Counted from the first letter of the stretch, positions 1 through 6,461 are shown. The stretch: 9,984 nucleotides of DNA from Rhodoferax sp. (GCA_021737905.1 JAIPDA010000074.1:1-9984), one strand, 5' to 3'. Translations and numbers: made by a program. Notes: generated by a model not told the origin, from the sequence alone.

Positions 1-962
1 GCGCCCCGGTCGCTCAGTGCAAACACGCTGGCACCTTGCGGCCGGTCTGAGAAAAAAGCATCCGCATGGATGCTGATGAACAAGTCAGCTTGCACGCGCC
101 TGGCTTTTTGCACGCGCACATGCAGGGGCACAAAAAAATCAGCTTCGCGCGTGAGGTAAGCACGCATATGGGGTTGCTGGTTGATGCGCTCGCGCAGTTG
201 CATGGCGATTTGCAGCACCACGTCTTTTTCACGCGTGCCGCCCGGGCCGATGGCGCCAGGGTCTTCGCCACCATGACCGGGGTCCAGGGCAACGATCACC
301 AGTCGGTCTGTTGCAAGGGGCTTGGCCGGCGGGCGCACAGACCCGGTCTGGCCCGACGGCAGGGGGGCTTTTTCAGTGCGACGAGCTGCTCCGGCAATCA
401 ACTCACCCAGCGGATCTGCCGCGGCATTGGAGGTGGCCGGCGGGGAAGCTGCTGGCGCATTGGGAGCCGGTAACGGGGTCTTGGCTTCCTGGTCTTTGAG
501 TCGCTCGGCGATCAGCGCTTCGAGGGGGTCCAGGGGTTTTTGCGGGTACAGGTCAAACACCAGCCGGTGCTGGTAAGGCGCCACCGGCTTGAGCGTGAAG
601 ACCTGCGGCAGCACTGCTTGCTTGAGGTCAATCACCAGGCGCAGCACGCCCGGTGCGTTTTGCCCGACGCGTATGCCTGCAATGTTCGGGTCATCCGGCC
701 GGACCTTGGCAACCAGCTCGCGCAGCGCCGGCAAGAGATCAATGCCCTCGATGTCGATGGCCACGCGCGGCGGGTCCGCAATCAAGAACTGGCGCGCCTT
801 GATTTCGCTGTCTGACTCGATGGTCAAACGCGTGTAGTCCTTGGCGGGCCAGACCCGCACCGCCAGAATTTCAGCTCCCCGGGCAATTTGCCGAACGCCC
901 AGCAGCAAGACCAGGCTGCCGCTTTGCAGCAGTTGGCGCCGGGTGGCTTTTGTTGGCGTCAT
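1..962 (-). CDS. amiC: N-acetylmuramoyl-L-alanine amidase (AMIN + Amidase_3), 3' end beyond window
   Basis: Periplasmic zinc amidase that cleaves the stem peptide from MurNAc during septum splitting. The frame runs open from the ATG at 962 to base 1, giving 320 codons without a stop, so the C-terminus is missing. Residues 1-30 look like an export signal with a twin-arginine start (TRRQLLQSG then a hydrophobic stretch), as in Tat-exported AmiA/AmiC. An AMIN-type domain (about 30-140) is followed by a Pro/Ala-rich linker (about 160-218) and then the Amidase_3 domain. The visible zinc ligands are H230 (DPGHGGEDPG), E245 (REKD) and H299 (SIHADA). The ATG overlaps the tsaE stop as ATGA, implying translational coupling. 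The tsaE-amidase order divergent from queG matches the neighbourhood known in E. coli (tsaE-amiB opposite queG). AmiB is the alternative name; the Tat-like signal favours AmiC. Confidence 0.93.
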   Translation of the reverse strand, partial: MTPTKATRRQLLQSGSLVLLLGVRQIARGAEILAVRVWPAKDYTRLTIESDSEIKARQFLIADPPRVAIDIEGIDLLPALRELVAKVRPDDPNIAGIRVGQNAPGVLRLVIDLKQAVLPQVFTLKPVAPYQHRLVFDLYPQKPLDPLEALIAERLKDQEAKTPLPAPNAPAASPPATSNAAADPLGELIAGAARRTEKAPLPSGQTGSVRPPAKPLATDRLVIVALDPGHGGEDPGAIGPGGTREKDVVLQIAMQLRERINQQPHMRAYLTREADFFVPLHVRVQKARRVQADLFISIHADAFFSDRPQGASVFALSDRG

Positions 963-1477
963 GCTGCCATCAGGGCGGCGCCCGTGGGTGTGAGGGCATG
1001 CAAACTGACGCGGCGCTCTTGCGCATCACCATCGCCTTGGATAGTTTCCAGGCACAAGCGCAGGTCGGCAGCTGGCAGGTGCCGGCCGGCTTTGTCGGGC
1101 CATTCAACGAGTTTGAGGCCGGGGCCGGCAAAGATGTCGCGAAAGCCTGCCTCCTCCCATTCATCCGGGTCGTTGAAGCGGTAAAAGTCAAAGTGCCAGA
1201 TGGCCAGTGGCTTTGCGCCGGCGCCGGCCACGCTGTAGGGTTCGACCACGGCATAGGTCGGGCTTTTGATGCGACCTGCCACTCCCAGCGCTTGCAGGAG
1301 ATGGCGTACCAAGGTGGTTTTGCCGGCACCCAAATCGCCTTCGAGCGTGATGCTGGCGCACAGGTCCGGGCCAGCGGCTTGCACGCGCAGTGCCAGCGCT
1401 CGGGCGAAGTCGCGCGTGTGCTGTTCATCCGGCCAGGCCAGAGTTTTTACAATAGGGCGGTGAAACTCAATAGCCAT
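959..1477 (-). CDS. tsaE: tRNA t6A37 biosynthesis ATPase TsaE
   Basis: Small P-loop ATPase that works with TsaB and TsaD to attach threonylcarbamoyl to A37 of ANN-decoding tRNAs. From the ATG at 1477 it is 172 aa, close to the usual size. Visible motifs are the Walker A GDLGAGKTT (residues 47-55), the switch-like SPTY (72-75), HFDFYR (95-100) and EWPDK (125-129), all in the order typical of the family. The open frame continues upstream to a TTG at 1528, but the ATG gives the expected N-terminus. I see neither a Shine-Dalgarno nor a convincing -10 in front of this ATG. The first 18 bases of its coding sequence overlap the first 18 bases of queG on the other strand. It is followed by the amidase with an ATGA overlap, so the two are probably one transcript. 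Confidence 0.95.
   Translation of the reverse strand: MAIEFHRPIVKTLAWPDEQHTRDFARALALRVQAAGPDLCASITLEGDLGAGKTTLVRHLLQALGVAGRIKSPTYAVVEPYSVAGAGAKPLAIWHFDFYRFNDPDEWEEAGFRDIFAGPGLKLVEWPDKAGRHLPAADLRLCLETIQGDGDAQERRVSLHALTPTGAALMAA
1448..1453 (+). promoter_or_regulatory. Candidate -10 element for queG
   Basis: TACAAT matches the sigma-70 -10 consensus at 5 of 6 positions and ends 6 nt before the queG GTG, so transcription would start on or next to the start codon. The best upstream partner is TTCATC at 1424-1429 (3 of 6, spacer 18), which is weak. The element lies inside tsaE coding sequence. The assignment is inference. Confidence 0.45.
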
Positions 1478-2575
1478 CAATTCGTGTCTGACATCCAGGT
1501 TTGGGCACGTGAGCTTGGATTCTCGCAAATTGGCGTGGCAGGTGTGGACCTGTCGACGGCAGAACCCGGATTATCGGCCTGGTTGGCTGCAGGCTTTCAT
1601 GGGGACATGCATTTCATGGCAGCCCACGGGCTCAAACGTGCCAGACCGGCCGAGCTGGTGCCCGGCACTGTGAGCGTGATCACTGCGCGCATGGACTATT
1701 TGCCGGCCCAGACGCCGGAGCTCGATGCCGACTGGCAGTCGCGGGAACTGGCGCGGCTGACGCGGCCGACTGAAGCGGTGGTATCCGTTTATGCGCGGGG
1801 GAGGGATTATCACAAGGTCTTGCGGGCCCGGCTGCAAAAACTGGCCGAGCGCATTGCCCAGCATGTAGGGCCTTTTGGCCATCGTGCTTTCACCGATTCA
1901 GCCCCGGTGCTGGAGGTCGAGCTGGCCGAGCGCAGCGGTCAGGGCTGGCGCGGCAAACACACGCTGCTGCTCAACCGTGAAGCCGGCTCCATGTTTTTTC
2001 TGGGGGAGATTTATGTGGACCTGGCGCTGCCTCACAGCCAGGCGTTGACACCCCACTGCGGCGCTTGCAATGCCTGTATCACGGTGTGCCCGACGCAGGC
2101 CATCGTGGCTGCGCACCGTCTTGATGCCCGGCGCTGCATTTCTTACCTGACGATTGAGCACGCCGGGCCCATCCCTTTAGAGCTGCGCCCCCTGATGGGC
2201 AACCGTATTTACGGTTGCGACGACTGCCAGCTGGTGTGCCCATGGAACAAGTTCGCCCAGCGCAATGCCTTGCCTGACTTTGACGAGCGCGCCGGCTTGA
2301 CCGGTCAGCAGCTGTGCACGCTGTGGGGCTGGAGCGAAGCGGAGTTTTTGCGTCACACCGAAGGCAGTCCGATCCACCGTATCGGCCATGAACGCTGGTT
2401 GCGCAACCTGGCCGTGGCCATGGGCAATGCTTTGCGCAGCCTGCGCCAGAGGCAGGCCGATCCGGCTGCGCTGGCAGAGCAACAGGTCTTGCAGCAGGCT
2501 TTGCGAAGCCGGCTGGACGATCCGAGCACTTTGTTGCAGGACCATTTGCAATGGGCCTTGGCGCAAGGCGATTGA
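1460..2575 (+). CDS. queG: Epoxyqueuosine reductase QueG
   Basis: Cobalamin-dependent iron-sulfur enzyme that reduces epoxyqueuosine to queuosine at position 34 of GUN-anticodon tRNAs, the last step of Q synthesis. From the GTG at 1460 it is 371 aa, near the E. coli length. The general-acid aspartate motif TDSAP has D146. Two 4Fe-4S clusters are indicated by C200xxC203xxC206xxxC210 and by C226 with C253xxC256xxxC260. A HEAT-like C-terminal part follows (IHRIGHERWLRNLAVAMGN). The frame is open upstream to 950, but that part is antisense to tsaE. The GTG at 1460 keeps the short N-terminal extension seen in homologues, whereas a second GTG at 1484 would remove it. No properly spaced Shine-Dalgarno is present; a TACAAT lies 6 nt upstream. 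It ends stop-to-stop against the AEC permease gene. Confidence 0.95.
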   Translation: MKLNSHQFVSDIQVWARELGFSQIGVAGVDLSTAEPGLSAWLAAGFHGDMHFMAAHGLKRARPAELVPGTVSVITARMDYLPAQTPELDADWQSRELARLTRPTEAVVSVYARGRDYHKVLRARLQKLAERIAQHVGPFGHRAFTDSAPVLEVELAERSGQGWRGKHTLLLNREAGSMFFLGEIYVDLALPHSQALTPHCGACNACITVCPTQAIVAAHRLDARRCISYLTIEHAGPIPLELRPLMGNRIYGCDDCQLVCPWNKFAQRNALPDFDERAGLTGQQLCTLWGWSEAEFLRHTEGSPIHRIGHERWLRNLAVAMGNALRSLRQRQADPAALAEQQVLQQALRSRLDDPSTLLQDHLQWALAQGD

Positions 2576-3496
2576 TCAGGTCCAGGGCCTCAAGGTGCTC
2601 AGTGCGATGGCAAAGGGCAGACTGAGCAAACCCAGCAGCGTGGACAGCGTCACCAGGCCCGCCACCAACGGCCCGTTGTAGCCCATACGGGCCGCCAGCA
2701 CGTAGGCCGTCGGTGCGGTGGGCAGGGCCGAAAAGGCTAAGAGCACCAGGGTTTGGGCCTTGCTCAAGCCCAATGCATGGCTCAGAAACAAGGCCACCAG
2801 CGGCAGCAGCATGTGCTTGATCAGCAGCACCGCCACGCTCAGTGCCTTGGCCTCTTTCATCGAGCCCAGACGCATACCGGCGCCTGCCGCCATCAGGCCC
2901 AGGGCCAAAGAGCCCGCACCGATGCGGCTGACGCTGGGCTCCAGCCAGTTCGGAATGTGAAAGCCCAGCAAGTTAGCCAGCAAGCCGCTGACCGTGGCAA
3001 TGATGAAGGGGTTGCGCAGCAGCTCCCGGCCGAAGTTGGTTTGGGAATGCCTGGCCATGGGCCAAATGGCGGCCATATTGAAAATAGGCACGCACACGCC
3101 GATCAACACGGCAATCAGCAGCAGGCCTTCAGGGCCGGCCAGGCGCTCGGCCATGGCCAGCGCGATGAAAGAGTTAAAGCGAAACCCGATTTGCGCGCAG
3201 GCGGCATGCTCGCGGCGATCGAGTCTGGCGCCCAGCCAGGGCAAATAGGGCAGAACATAGGTCAGCGCAATGCCGCTGGCTGCCAGCGTCAAGCCCCCCA
3301 TAATCAGCCCGGATGTGGCTGACAGGTCCAGCGGACTTTTCACGATCGAGTGAAACAGCAGCACCGGAAAAAATACAAAAAACACCAGTTTTTCTGCCTG
3401 CTCCCACACCGCTCGGTTCAGGGCGGTATAGCGGCACAGCAGGAAACCCAGCAAGATGAGGGAGAAGTCGGGGGCAAGGAGTTCAACGTAATTCAC
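2576..3496 (-). CDS. AEC-family (auxin efflux carrier-like) permease
   Basis: Inner-membrane carrier of the AEC family (TC 2.A.69), whose bacterial members export or exchange small organic acids such as malate or malonate; the substrate cannot be read from the sequence. It has 306 aa with about ten hydrophobic segments, roughly at 8-25, 36-52, 63-84, 102-118, 122-147, 165-180, 192-210, 218-238, 247-268 and 276-300. Family-like signatures are FRFNSF (105-110), RNPFIIA (161-167) and the late LPTAPTAYVLAARMG stretch (258-272). The start is GTG at 3496. A good GGAGG sits 15 nt upstream, too far for normal use, while a TATCCT ends 6 nt before the GTG. It is divergent from the Bug-type binding protein, with 114 bp between them, so the two may serve the same compound class; that is inference from position. 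Confidence 0.88.
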   Translation of the reverse strand: MNYVELLAPDFSLILLGFLLCRYTALNRAVWEQAEKLVFFVFFPVLLFHSIVKSPLDLSATSGLIMGGLTLAASGIALTYVLPYLPWLGARLDRREHAACAQIGFRFNSFIALAMAERLAGPEGLLLIAVLIGVCVPIFNMAAIWPMARHSQTNFGRELLRNPFIIATVSGLLANLLGFHIPNWLEPSVSRIGAGSLALGLMAAGAGMRLGSMKEAKALSVAVLLIKHMLLPLVALFLSHALGLSKAQTLVLLAFSALPTAPTAYVLAARMGYNGPLVAGLVTLSTLLGLLSLPFAIALSTLRPWT

Positions 3497-3502
3497 AGTG
3501 CA

Positions 3503-3508
3503 AGGATA
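3503..3508 (-). promoter_or_regulatory. Candidate -10 element for the AEC permease gene
   Basis: TATCCT on the minus strand (4 of 6 to TATAAT, with the important TA and final T kept) ends exactly 6 nt before the GTG at 3496. I see no good -35 at 16-18 bp. It is listed because the same 6-nt spacing recurs at queG, xerD and the DUF455 gene. Taken alone it would be a weak call. Confidence 0.25.
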
Positions 3509-3555
3509 ACGCCTCCAGCATCGGGAAAGCCCTTATGCGTATTCCACAGGTCAAG

Positions 3556-3571
3556 CTGTCAGCGCTTGCAG
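3556..3571 (+). promoter_or_regulatory. Imperfect 16-bp dyad, candidate operator
   Basis: CTGTCAGCGCTTGCAG reads CTG-nn-AGCGCT-nn-CAG on both strands, so 12 of 16 positions are symmetric around a perfect AGCGCT core. It lies in the 114-bp divergent gap, 39 bp before the Bug-protein ATG and 59 bp before the AEC GTG, a plausible place for a regulator controlling both genes. No regulator gene lies next to it in this window. A chance dyad cannot be excluded. Confidence 0.25.
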
Positions 3572-3596
3572 ATAACATACCATCTCTTGTCATTTG

Positions 3597-3603
3597 AAAG
3601 GGA
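3597..3603 (+). promoter_or_regulatory. Ribosome binding site of the Bug-protein gene
   Basis: AAAGGGA ends 7 nt before the ATG at 3611, a normal Shine-Dalgarno position. It supports that start, which also begins a textbook signal peptide. Confidence 0.6.
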
Positions 3604-3610
3604 CTGAAAT

Positions 3611-4591
3611 ATGAAAGCTCGTCAATCACTCGCCTTCGCAGCGATCGCCTCTCTGGCCTTGCTCGCCGGTCACGGTTCTGCGCTGGCGCAGGCTTATCCG
3701 AATAAAACGATCAAGCTGCAAGTGCCGTTTGCACCCGGCGGCACCACCGACATCGTGGCGCGCGTCATCTCCGAGCCACTGGGCAAGGCCCTGGGCCAGA
3801 CCGTGTTGATCGAAAACAAGGCCGGCGGTGGCGGCGTGGTGGGTGCCAACGAAACGGCCAAGTCCGCTCCGGACGGTTATTCCCTGGGCATGGCCACGGT
3901 GTCAACCACGGCAGCCAACCCGGCCATCAACCCCAAAATGCCCTACAACGCGCTGACCGACTTCACCTCGATCATCAACATTGCCGCAACGCCCAACATC
4001 ATTGCGGTTCATCCCAGCTTTCCGGCGCGCAATTACAAAGAGTTCCTTGCCGAGCTCAAGAAAAGCCCGGGCAAGTACTCTTATGCATCGTCCGGCACGG
4101 GCGGCATCGGCCACCTGCAAACTGAGCTGTTCAAAAACCTGACCGGCACTTTCATCACGCACATTCCCTACCGTGGCGCCGGCCCGGCGCTCAACGACAC
4201 CGTGGCCGGTCAGGTACAGATCATTTTTGACAACCTGCCTTCTGCGCTGCCCTTCATTCAGCAAAAGCGCCTGATCCCCATCGTGGTGGCGGCACCCCAG
4301 CGGCTGGCTGTGCTGGCGGATATCCCTACCTTCAAGGAAGTCGGCCTGGAGCCGGTGAACCGCATGGCTTATTACGGCATCCTCGGCCCTAAAAACCTGC
4401 CTAAAGAGGTGGTTGACAAGGTCAATGCCGGCGTTCGCAAGGCCCTGGAAGACCCGGCTGTGCGCAAGCGCATCGAAGACACCGGCTCCCTGATCGTTGC
4501 CAATACGCCCGAGCAATTTGCCGCGCAAATGAAAGCCGAGTTTGAGGTTTACAAAAAAGTTGTCGACAGTGCAGGCTTGAAACTGGAGTGA
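3611..4591 (+). CDS. Bug/TctC-family periplasmic solute-binding protein (orphan)
   Basis: Secreted binding protein of the tripartite tricarboxylate transporter (Bug) family; these bind carboxylates, amino acids, nicotinate or aromatic acids with high affinity in the periplasm. It has 326 aa, the standard length. Residues 1-28 form a signal peptide with a hydrophobic core and an ALAQA cleavage region. The mature protein starts YPNKTIKL and carries family motifs PFAPGGTTD (39-47), ENKAGGGGVVGA (68-79), HIPYRGAGPAL (184-194) and DIPTFKEVGL (237-246). No TctA/TctB membrane genes lie nearby, so it is one of the orphan Bug proteins that are abundant in Burkholderiales. The AEC permease is divergent from it. 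It is monocistronic, judging from the terminator after it. The ligand cannot be predicted from sequence alone. Confidence 0.93.
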   Translation: MKARQSLAFAAIASLALLAGHGSALAQAYPNKTIKLQVPFAPGGTTDIVARVISEPLGKALGQTVLIENKAGGGGVVGANETAKSAPDGYSLGMATVSTTAANPAINPKMPYNALTDFTSIINIAATPNIIAVHPSFPARNYKEFLAELKKSPGKYSYASSGTGGIGHLQTELFKNLTGTFITHIPYRGAGPALNDTVAGQVQIIFDNLPSALPFIQQKRLIPIVVAAPQRLAVLADIPTFKEVGLEPVNRMAYYGILGPKNLPKEVVDKVNAGVRKALEDPAVRKRIEDTGSLIVANTPEQFAAQMKAEFEVYKKVVDSAGLKLE

Positions 4592-4601
4592 TCACGCGCA
4601 G

Positions 4602-4632
4602 TTGGCCGCCGGCTCCGGCGACCGATTGCCAA
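4602..4632 (+). other. Structured 3' element between the Bug gene and its terminator
   Basis: A perfect GC hairpin, CGCCGG-CT-CCGGCG (4607-4620), is enclosed by TTGGC (4602-4606) pairing with GCCAA (4628-4632), leaving a 7-nt bulge on the 3' side. It begins 10 nt after the stop codon and is immediately followed by the terminator stem. It could stabilise the 3' end of the mRNA or be part of a 3'-UTR-derived small RNA; both are inference. Confidence 0.4.
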
Positions 4633-4636
4633 TCTG

Positions 4637-4669
4637 GCCCCGATGCCCAAGCGCTTCGGGGCTTTTTTT
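4637..4669 (+). terminator. Intrinsic terminator after the Bug-protein gene
   Basis: A 7-bp perfect stem, GCCCCGA (4637-4643) with TCGGGGC (4656-4662), is followed directly by seven T residues (4663-4669). The loop can close further by two G-C pairs past a T-T mismatch. This is the clearest terminator in the window; it separates the Bug gene from xerD, so xerD needs its own promoter. Confidence 0.9.
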
Positions 4670-4683
4670 GAGCCCTGCGTTTT

Positions 4684-4692
4684 TGGTATGGT
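4684..4692 (+). promoter_or_regulatory. Candidate extended -10 element for xerD
   Basis: TGGTATGGT fits the extended -10 form TGnTAnnnT and ends 6 nt before the xerD ATG at 4699, downstream of the terminator. No -35 is evident, because the expected region is the terminator T-run, but extended -10 promoters need little -35. No Shine-Dalgarno lies between it and the ATG, so a leaderless transcript is the simplest reading. Confidence 0.45.
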
Positions 4693-4698
4693 TGCGCC

Positions 4699-5604
4699 AT
4701 GCCAATCAGCCCTGCCAGCCAGCACAGCATTGACGCCTTCATTGACGCGCTCTGGCTGGAAGACGGCCTGTCAAAAAACACGCTGGCCGCTTACCGCCGG
4801 GACTTGACGCTCTACGGGGTCTGGCTGAGCAGCCAGGGCCTGGCACAGGGCGAGATCGACCGCACTTGCGAAGCGGATCTGAATGCTTACTTTGCCTTCA
4901 AGCACGAGGCGAGCAAAGCGACATCGGCCAACCGCCGATTGACCGTGCTCAAGCGCTATTTTCGCTGGGCACTGCGTGAGCGCCGTTTGACGCAAGACCC
5001 GACGCTCAAACTCCAATCAGCGCGCCAGGCCTTGCGCGTGCCCAAAACCATGTCTGAGGCCCAGGTTGACGATCTTTTGCGTGCGCCCGATGAATCCCCC
5101 CTGGGTTTGCGCGACAGCGCCATGCTCGAGCTCTTGTACGCCAGTGGATTGCGTGTGAGCGAGCTGGTCAGTTTGAAGACTTACCACCTGGGCATGAACG
5201 AAGGCGTGCTGCGCATCATGGGCAAGGGCAACAAGGAGCGGCTGGTGCCCTTTGGTCAGGTGGCGCGTGAAAGCATCAACACCTACCTGACCAAGGGCCG
5301 GCCGGCCATCTTGGGCGGGCAGCAGACCGAGGACTTGTTTGTGACCGCGCGCGGTAGCGCCATGAGCCGGGTGATGTTCTGGATGCTGGTCAAAAAATAC
5401 GCACGGGTGGCTGGTATTCATTCCCCCTTGTCACCGCACAACTTGCGCCACGCTTTTGCCACCCATTTGCTCAACCATGGCGCCGACCTGCGCGCCGTGC
5501 AGTTGCTGCTGGGCCACGCTGATATTTCCACCACCACCATTTACACCCATGTGGCGCGCGAGCGACTCAAGTCGCTGCTTGCGCAGCACCATCCAAGAGG
5601 TTGA
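4699..5604 (+). CDS. xerD: Site-specific tyrosine recombinase XerD
   Basis: Recombinase that, with XerC and under FtsK control, resolves chromosome dimers at dif. It has 301 aa, the normal length. The N-terminal SAM-like DNA-binding domain spans about 9-95 (KNTLAAYRRDL) and the catalytic domain about 117-295. All six catalytic residues are visible: R152 (ASGLRVSEL), K176 (GKGNKER), H247 and R250 (SPHNLRHAF), H273 (GHADI) and the nucleophile Y282 (IYTHVA). The HADISTT-IYTHVA end is closer to XerD than to XerC. The ATG at 4699 lacks a Shine-Dalgarno but sits 6 nt after a -10-like element. It stands alone between a terminator and a convergent gene. It carries no integrase-like arm domain and there is no adjacent att-like repeat, so it is the housekeeping enzyme, not a mobile element. 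Confidence 0.95.
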   Translation: MPISPASQHSIDAFIDALWLEDGLSKNTLAAYRRDLTLYGVWLSSQGLAQGEIDRTCEADLNAYFAFKHEASKATSANRRLTVLKRYFRWALRERRLTQDPTLKLQSARQALRVPKTMSEAQVDDLLRAPDESPLGLRDSAMLELLYASGLRVSELVSLKTYHLGMNEGVLRIMGKGNKERLVPFGQVARESINTYLTKGRPAILGGQQTEDLFVTARGSAMSRVMFWMLVKKYARVAGIHSPLSPHNLRHAFATHLLNHGADLRAVQLLLGHADISTTTIYTHVARERLKSLLAQHHPRG

Positions 5605-5660
5605 GCACGGTTCCGTCATCCCGGCGCACGCAGCGCGTTTCAAGGTGAAATTGATTGGCC

Positions 5661-6449
5661 TTACCGGCCCAGCAGGGCCAGCTCAGCTTCATCAAAGCCC
5701 GCAGCGCGGCGCGCTTCTAAATTAAATGGCCCCTTGAGTGTGGGCGCGCCGTAGCGCAAGGCCAGTTCGGCATAGGTGTGGACAGGGTCCAGCGCTTGTT
5801 GCCGGCACAGATGGCGGTACCAGTGGTTGCCCACAGCGACGTGACCGATCTCGTCGCGCAGGATGATGTCGATGATCTCGCCACCGCGCCGGTCGCCGAC
5901 CGAAATCAGTTTATGGCGTATGGCCGGCGAGGCATCGAGTCCGCGCGCCTCCAGGGTACGCGGTACCAGGGCCAGGCGGGCCAGCAGGTCGCCGCTGGTT
6001 TTTTCGGCCATGTCCCACAAGCCGGTGTGCGCCGGAAAGTCGCCATAGGCAAAGCCGAGTTCGCGCAGGTGTGCATGCAGCAACTCGAAATGCAAAGCTT
6101 CTTCACGCGCTACCTGCAGCCAGTCCAGGTAAAAAGCTTCTGGCATGCCTTCGAAGCGCCAAATAATGTCTAGCGCCAGGTCAATCGCATTGCTTTCAAT
6201 GTGCGCCAGTGCATGCAGCAGCGCGGCGCGGCCTTCAACGCTGCCGACTGCGCGGTTTTTCATCTCGCTGGGGTGGCGCAGTTCCGGGCGGGCGGGGCGA
6301 CCCGGTACGCCGGGCGGCTCGGCCAGCAGGCGGCATCGCGCCTTGTCGTCGAGTTGCAGCACGGGAGGCAAGGCGCGCACGGCGGCGGCCTTGACATCGG
6401 CGCCTTGCATGAGGATGACTTGGAGAGCTTGTTGGCGCAGGCAGAGCAT
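5661..6449 (-). CDS. DUF455 ferritin-like protein, putative diiron enzyme (COG2833-type)
   Basis: Protein of the uncharacterised DUF455 ferritin-like family; its reaction is unknown. It has 262 aa from the ATG at 6449, and that N-terminus (LRQQAL...) looks like the family start. The helical core carries ligands typical of a carboxylate-bridged diiron site: E85 (AHIES), E117 and H120 (EEALH), E200 and H203 (RDEIGH), with E191 a further candidate. The order Glu, ExxH, then a later ExxH is the ferritin-like pattern. The frame stays open upstream to 7049, but that stretch is antisense to the carbonic anhydrase gene. It has no Shine-Dalgarno; a GATAAT lies 6 nt before the ATG. It is divergent from the carbonic anhydrase-hslO pair and convergent with xerD over 56 bp in which I see no terminator. 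Fold and metal site are likely; function is not known. Confidence 0.87.
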   Translation of the reverse strand: MLCLRQQALQVILMQGADVKAAAVRALPPVLQLDDKARCRLLAEPPGVPGRPARPELRHPSEMKNRAVGSVEGRAALLHALAHIESNAIDLALDIIWRFEGMPEAFYLDWLQVAREEALHFELLHAHLRELGFAYGDFPAHTGLWDMAEKTSGDLLARLALVPRTLEARGLDASPAIRHKLISVGDRRGGEIIDIILRDEIGHVAVGNHWYRHLCRQQALDPVHTYAELALRYGAPTLKGPFNLEARRAAGFDEAELALLGR

Positions 6450-6455
6450 GGCTAC

Positions 6456-6461
6456 ATTATC
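6456..6461 (-). promoter_or_regulatory. Candidate -10 element for the DUF455 gene
   Basis: GATAAT on the minus strand (5 of 6 to consensus) ends 6 nt before the ATG at 6449, with GTAGCC between and no Shine-Dalgarno. No good -35 is seen at 16-18 bp. The element lies back to back with the candidate promoter of the carbonic anhydrase gene in a 66-bp divergent gap. Confidence 0.4.

Noticed and set aside
66..837. Several plus-strand frames in the first 840 bases
   Set aside because: They are antisense to the amidase gene, whose frame is open from 962 to base 1 with all zinc ligands in place.
950..1459. Upstream extension of the queG frame (541 residues in total)
   Set aside because: This part is antisense to tsaE, whose Walker motifs are clear; QueG proteins begin near 1460.
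1478..1528. Alternative TTG start extending tsaE by 17 residues
   Set aside because: It would add a non-family N-terminus and lie inside queG; the ATG at 1477 fits the usual TsaE length.
2753..3322. Plus-strand frame of 189 residues inside the AEC gene
   Set aside because: Gln/Ala-rich shadow with no domain; the minus strand has the ten-segment permease.
3549..3554. TTGACC on the minus strand as a -35 for the AEC gene
   Set aside because: No -10-like hexamer occurs at 16-18 bp; the nearest (CATAAG) is only 11 bp away.
3902..4528. Minus-strand frame of 208 residues opposite the Bug-protein gene
   Set aside because: Shadow frame; the plus strand is a complete, signal-peptide-bearing family member.
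4699..5604. Tyrosine recombinase as a sign of an integrated element or integron
   Set aside because: Length, domain layout and the HADISTT-IYTHVA end match housekeeping XerD; no attachment repeats, cargo genes or composition change are seen around it.
5605..5660. Possible bidirectional terminator between xerD and the DUF455 gene
   Set aside because: There are only short GC-rich self-complementary bits (such as GGCC-TTACC-GGCC at the edge) and no T- or A-run, so a terminator cannot be supported.
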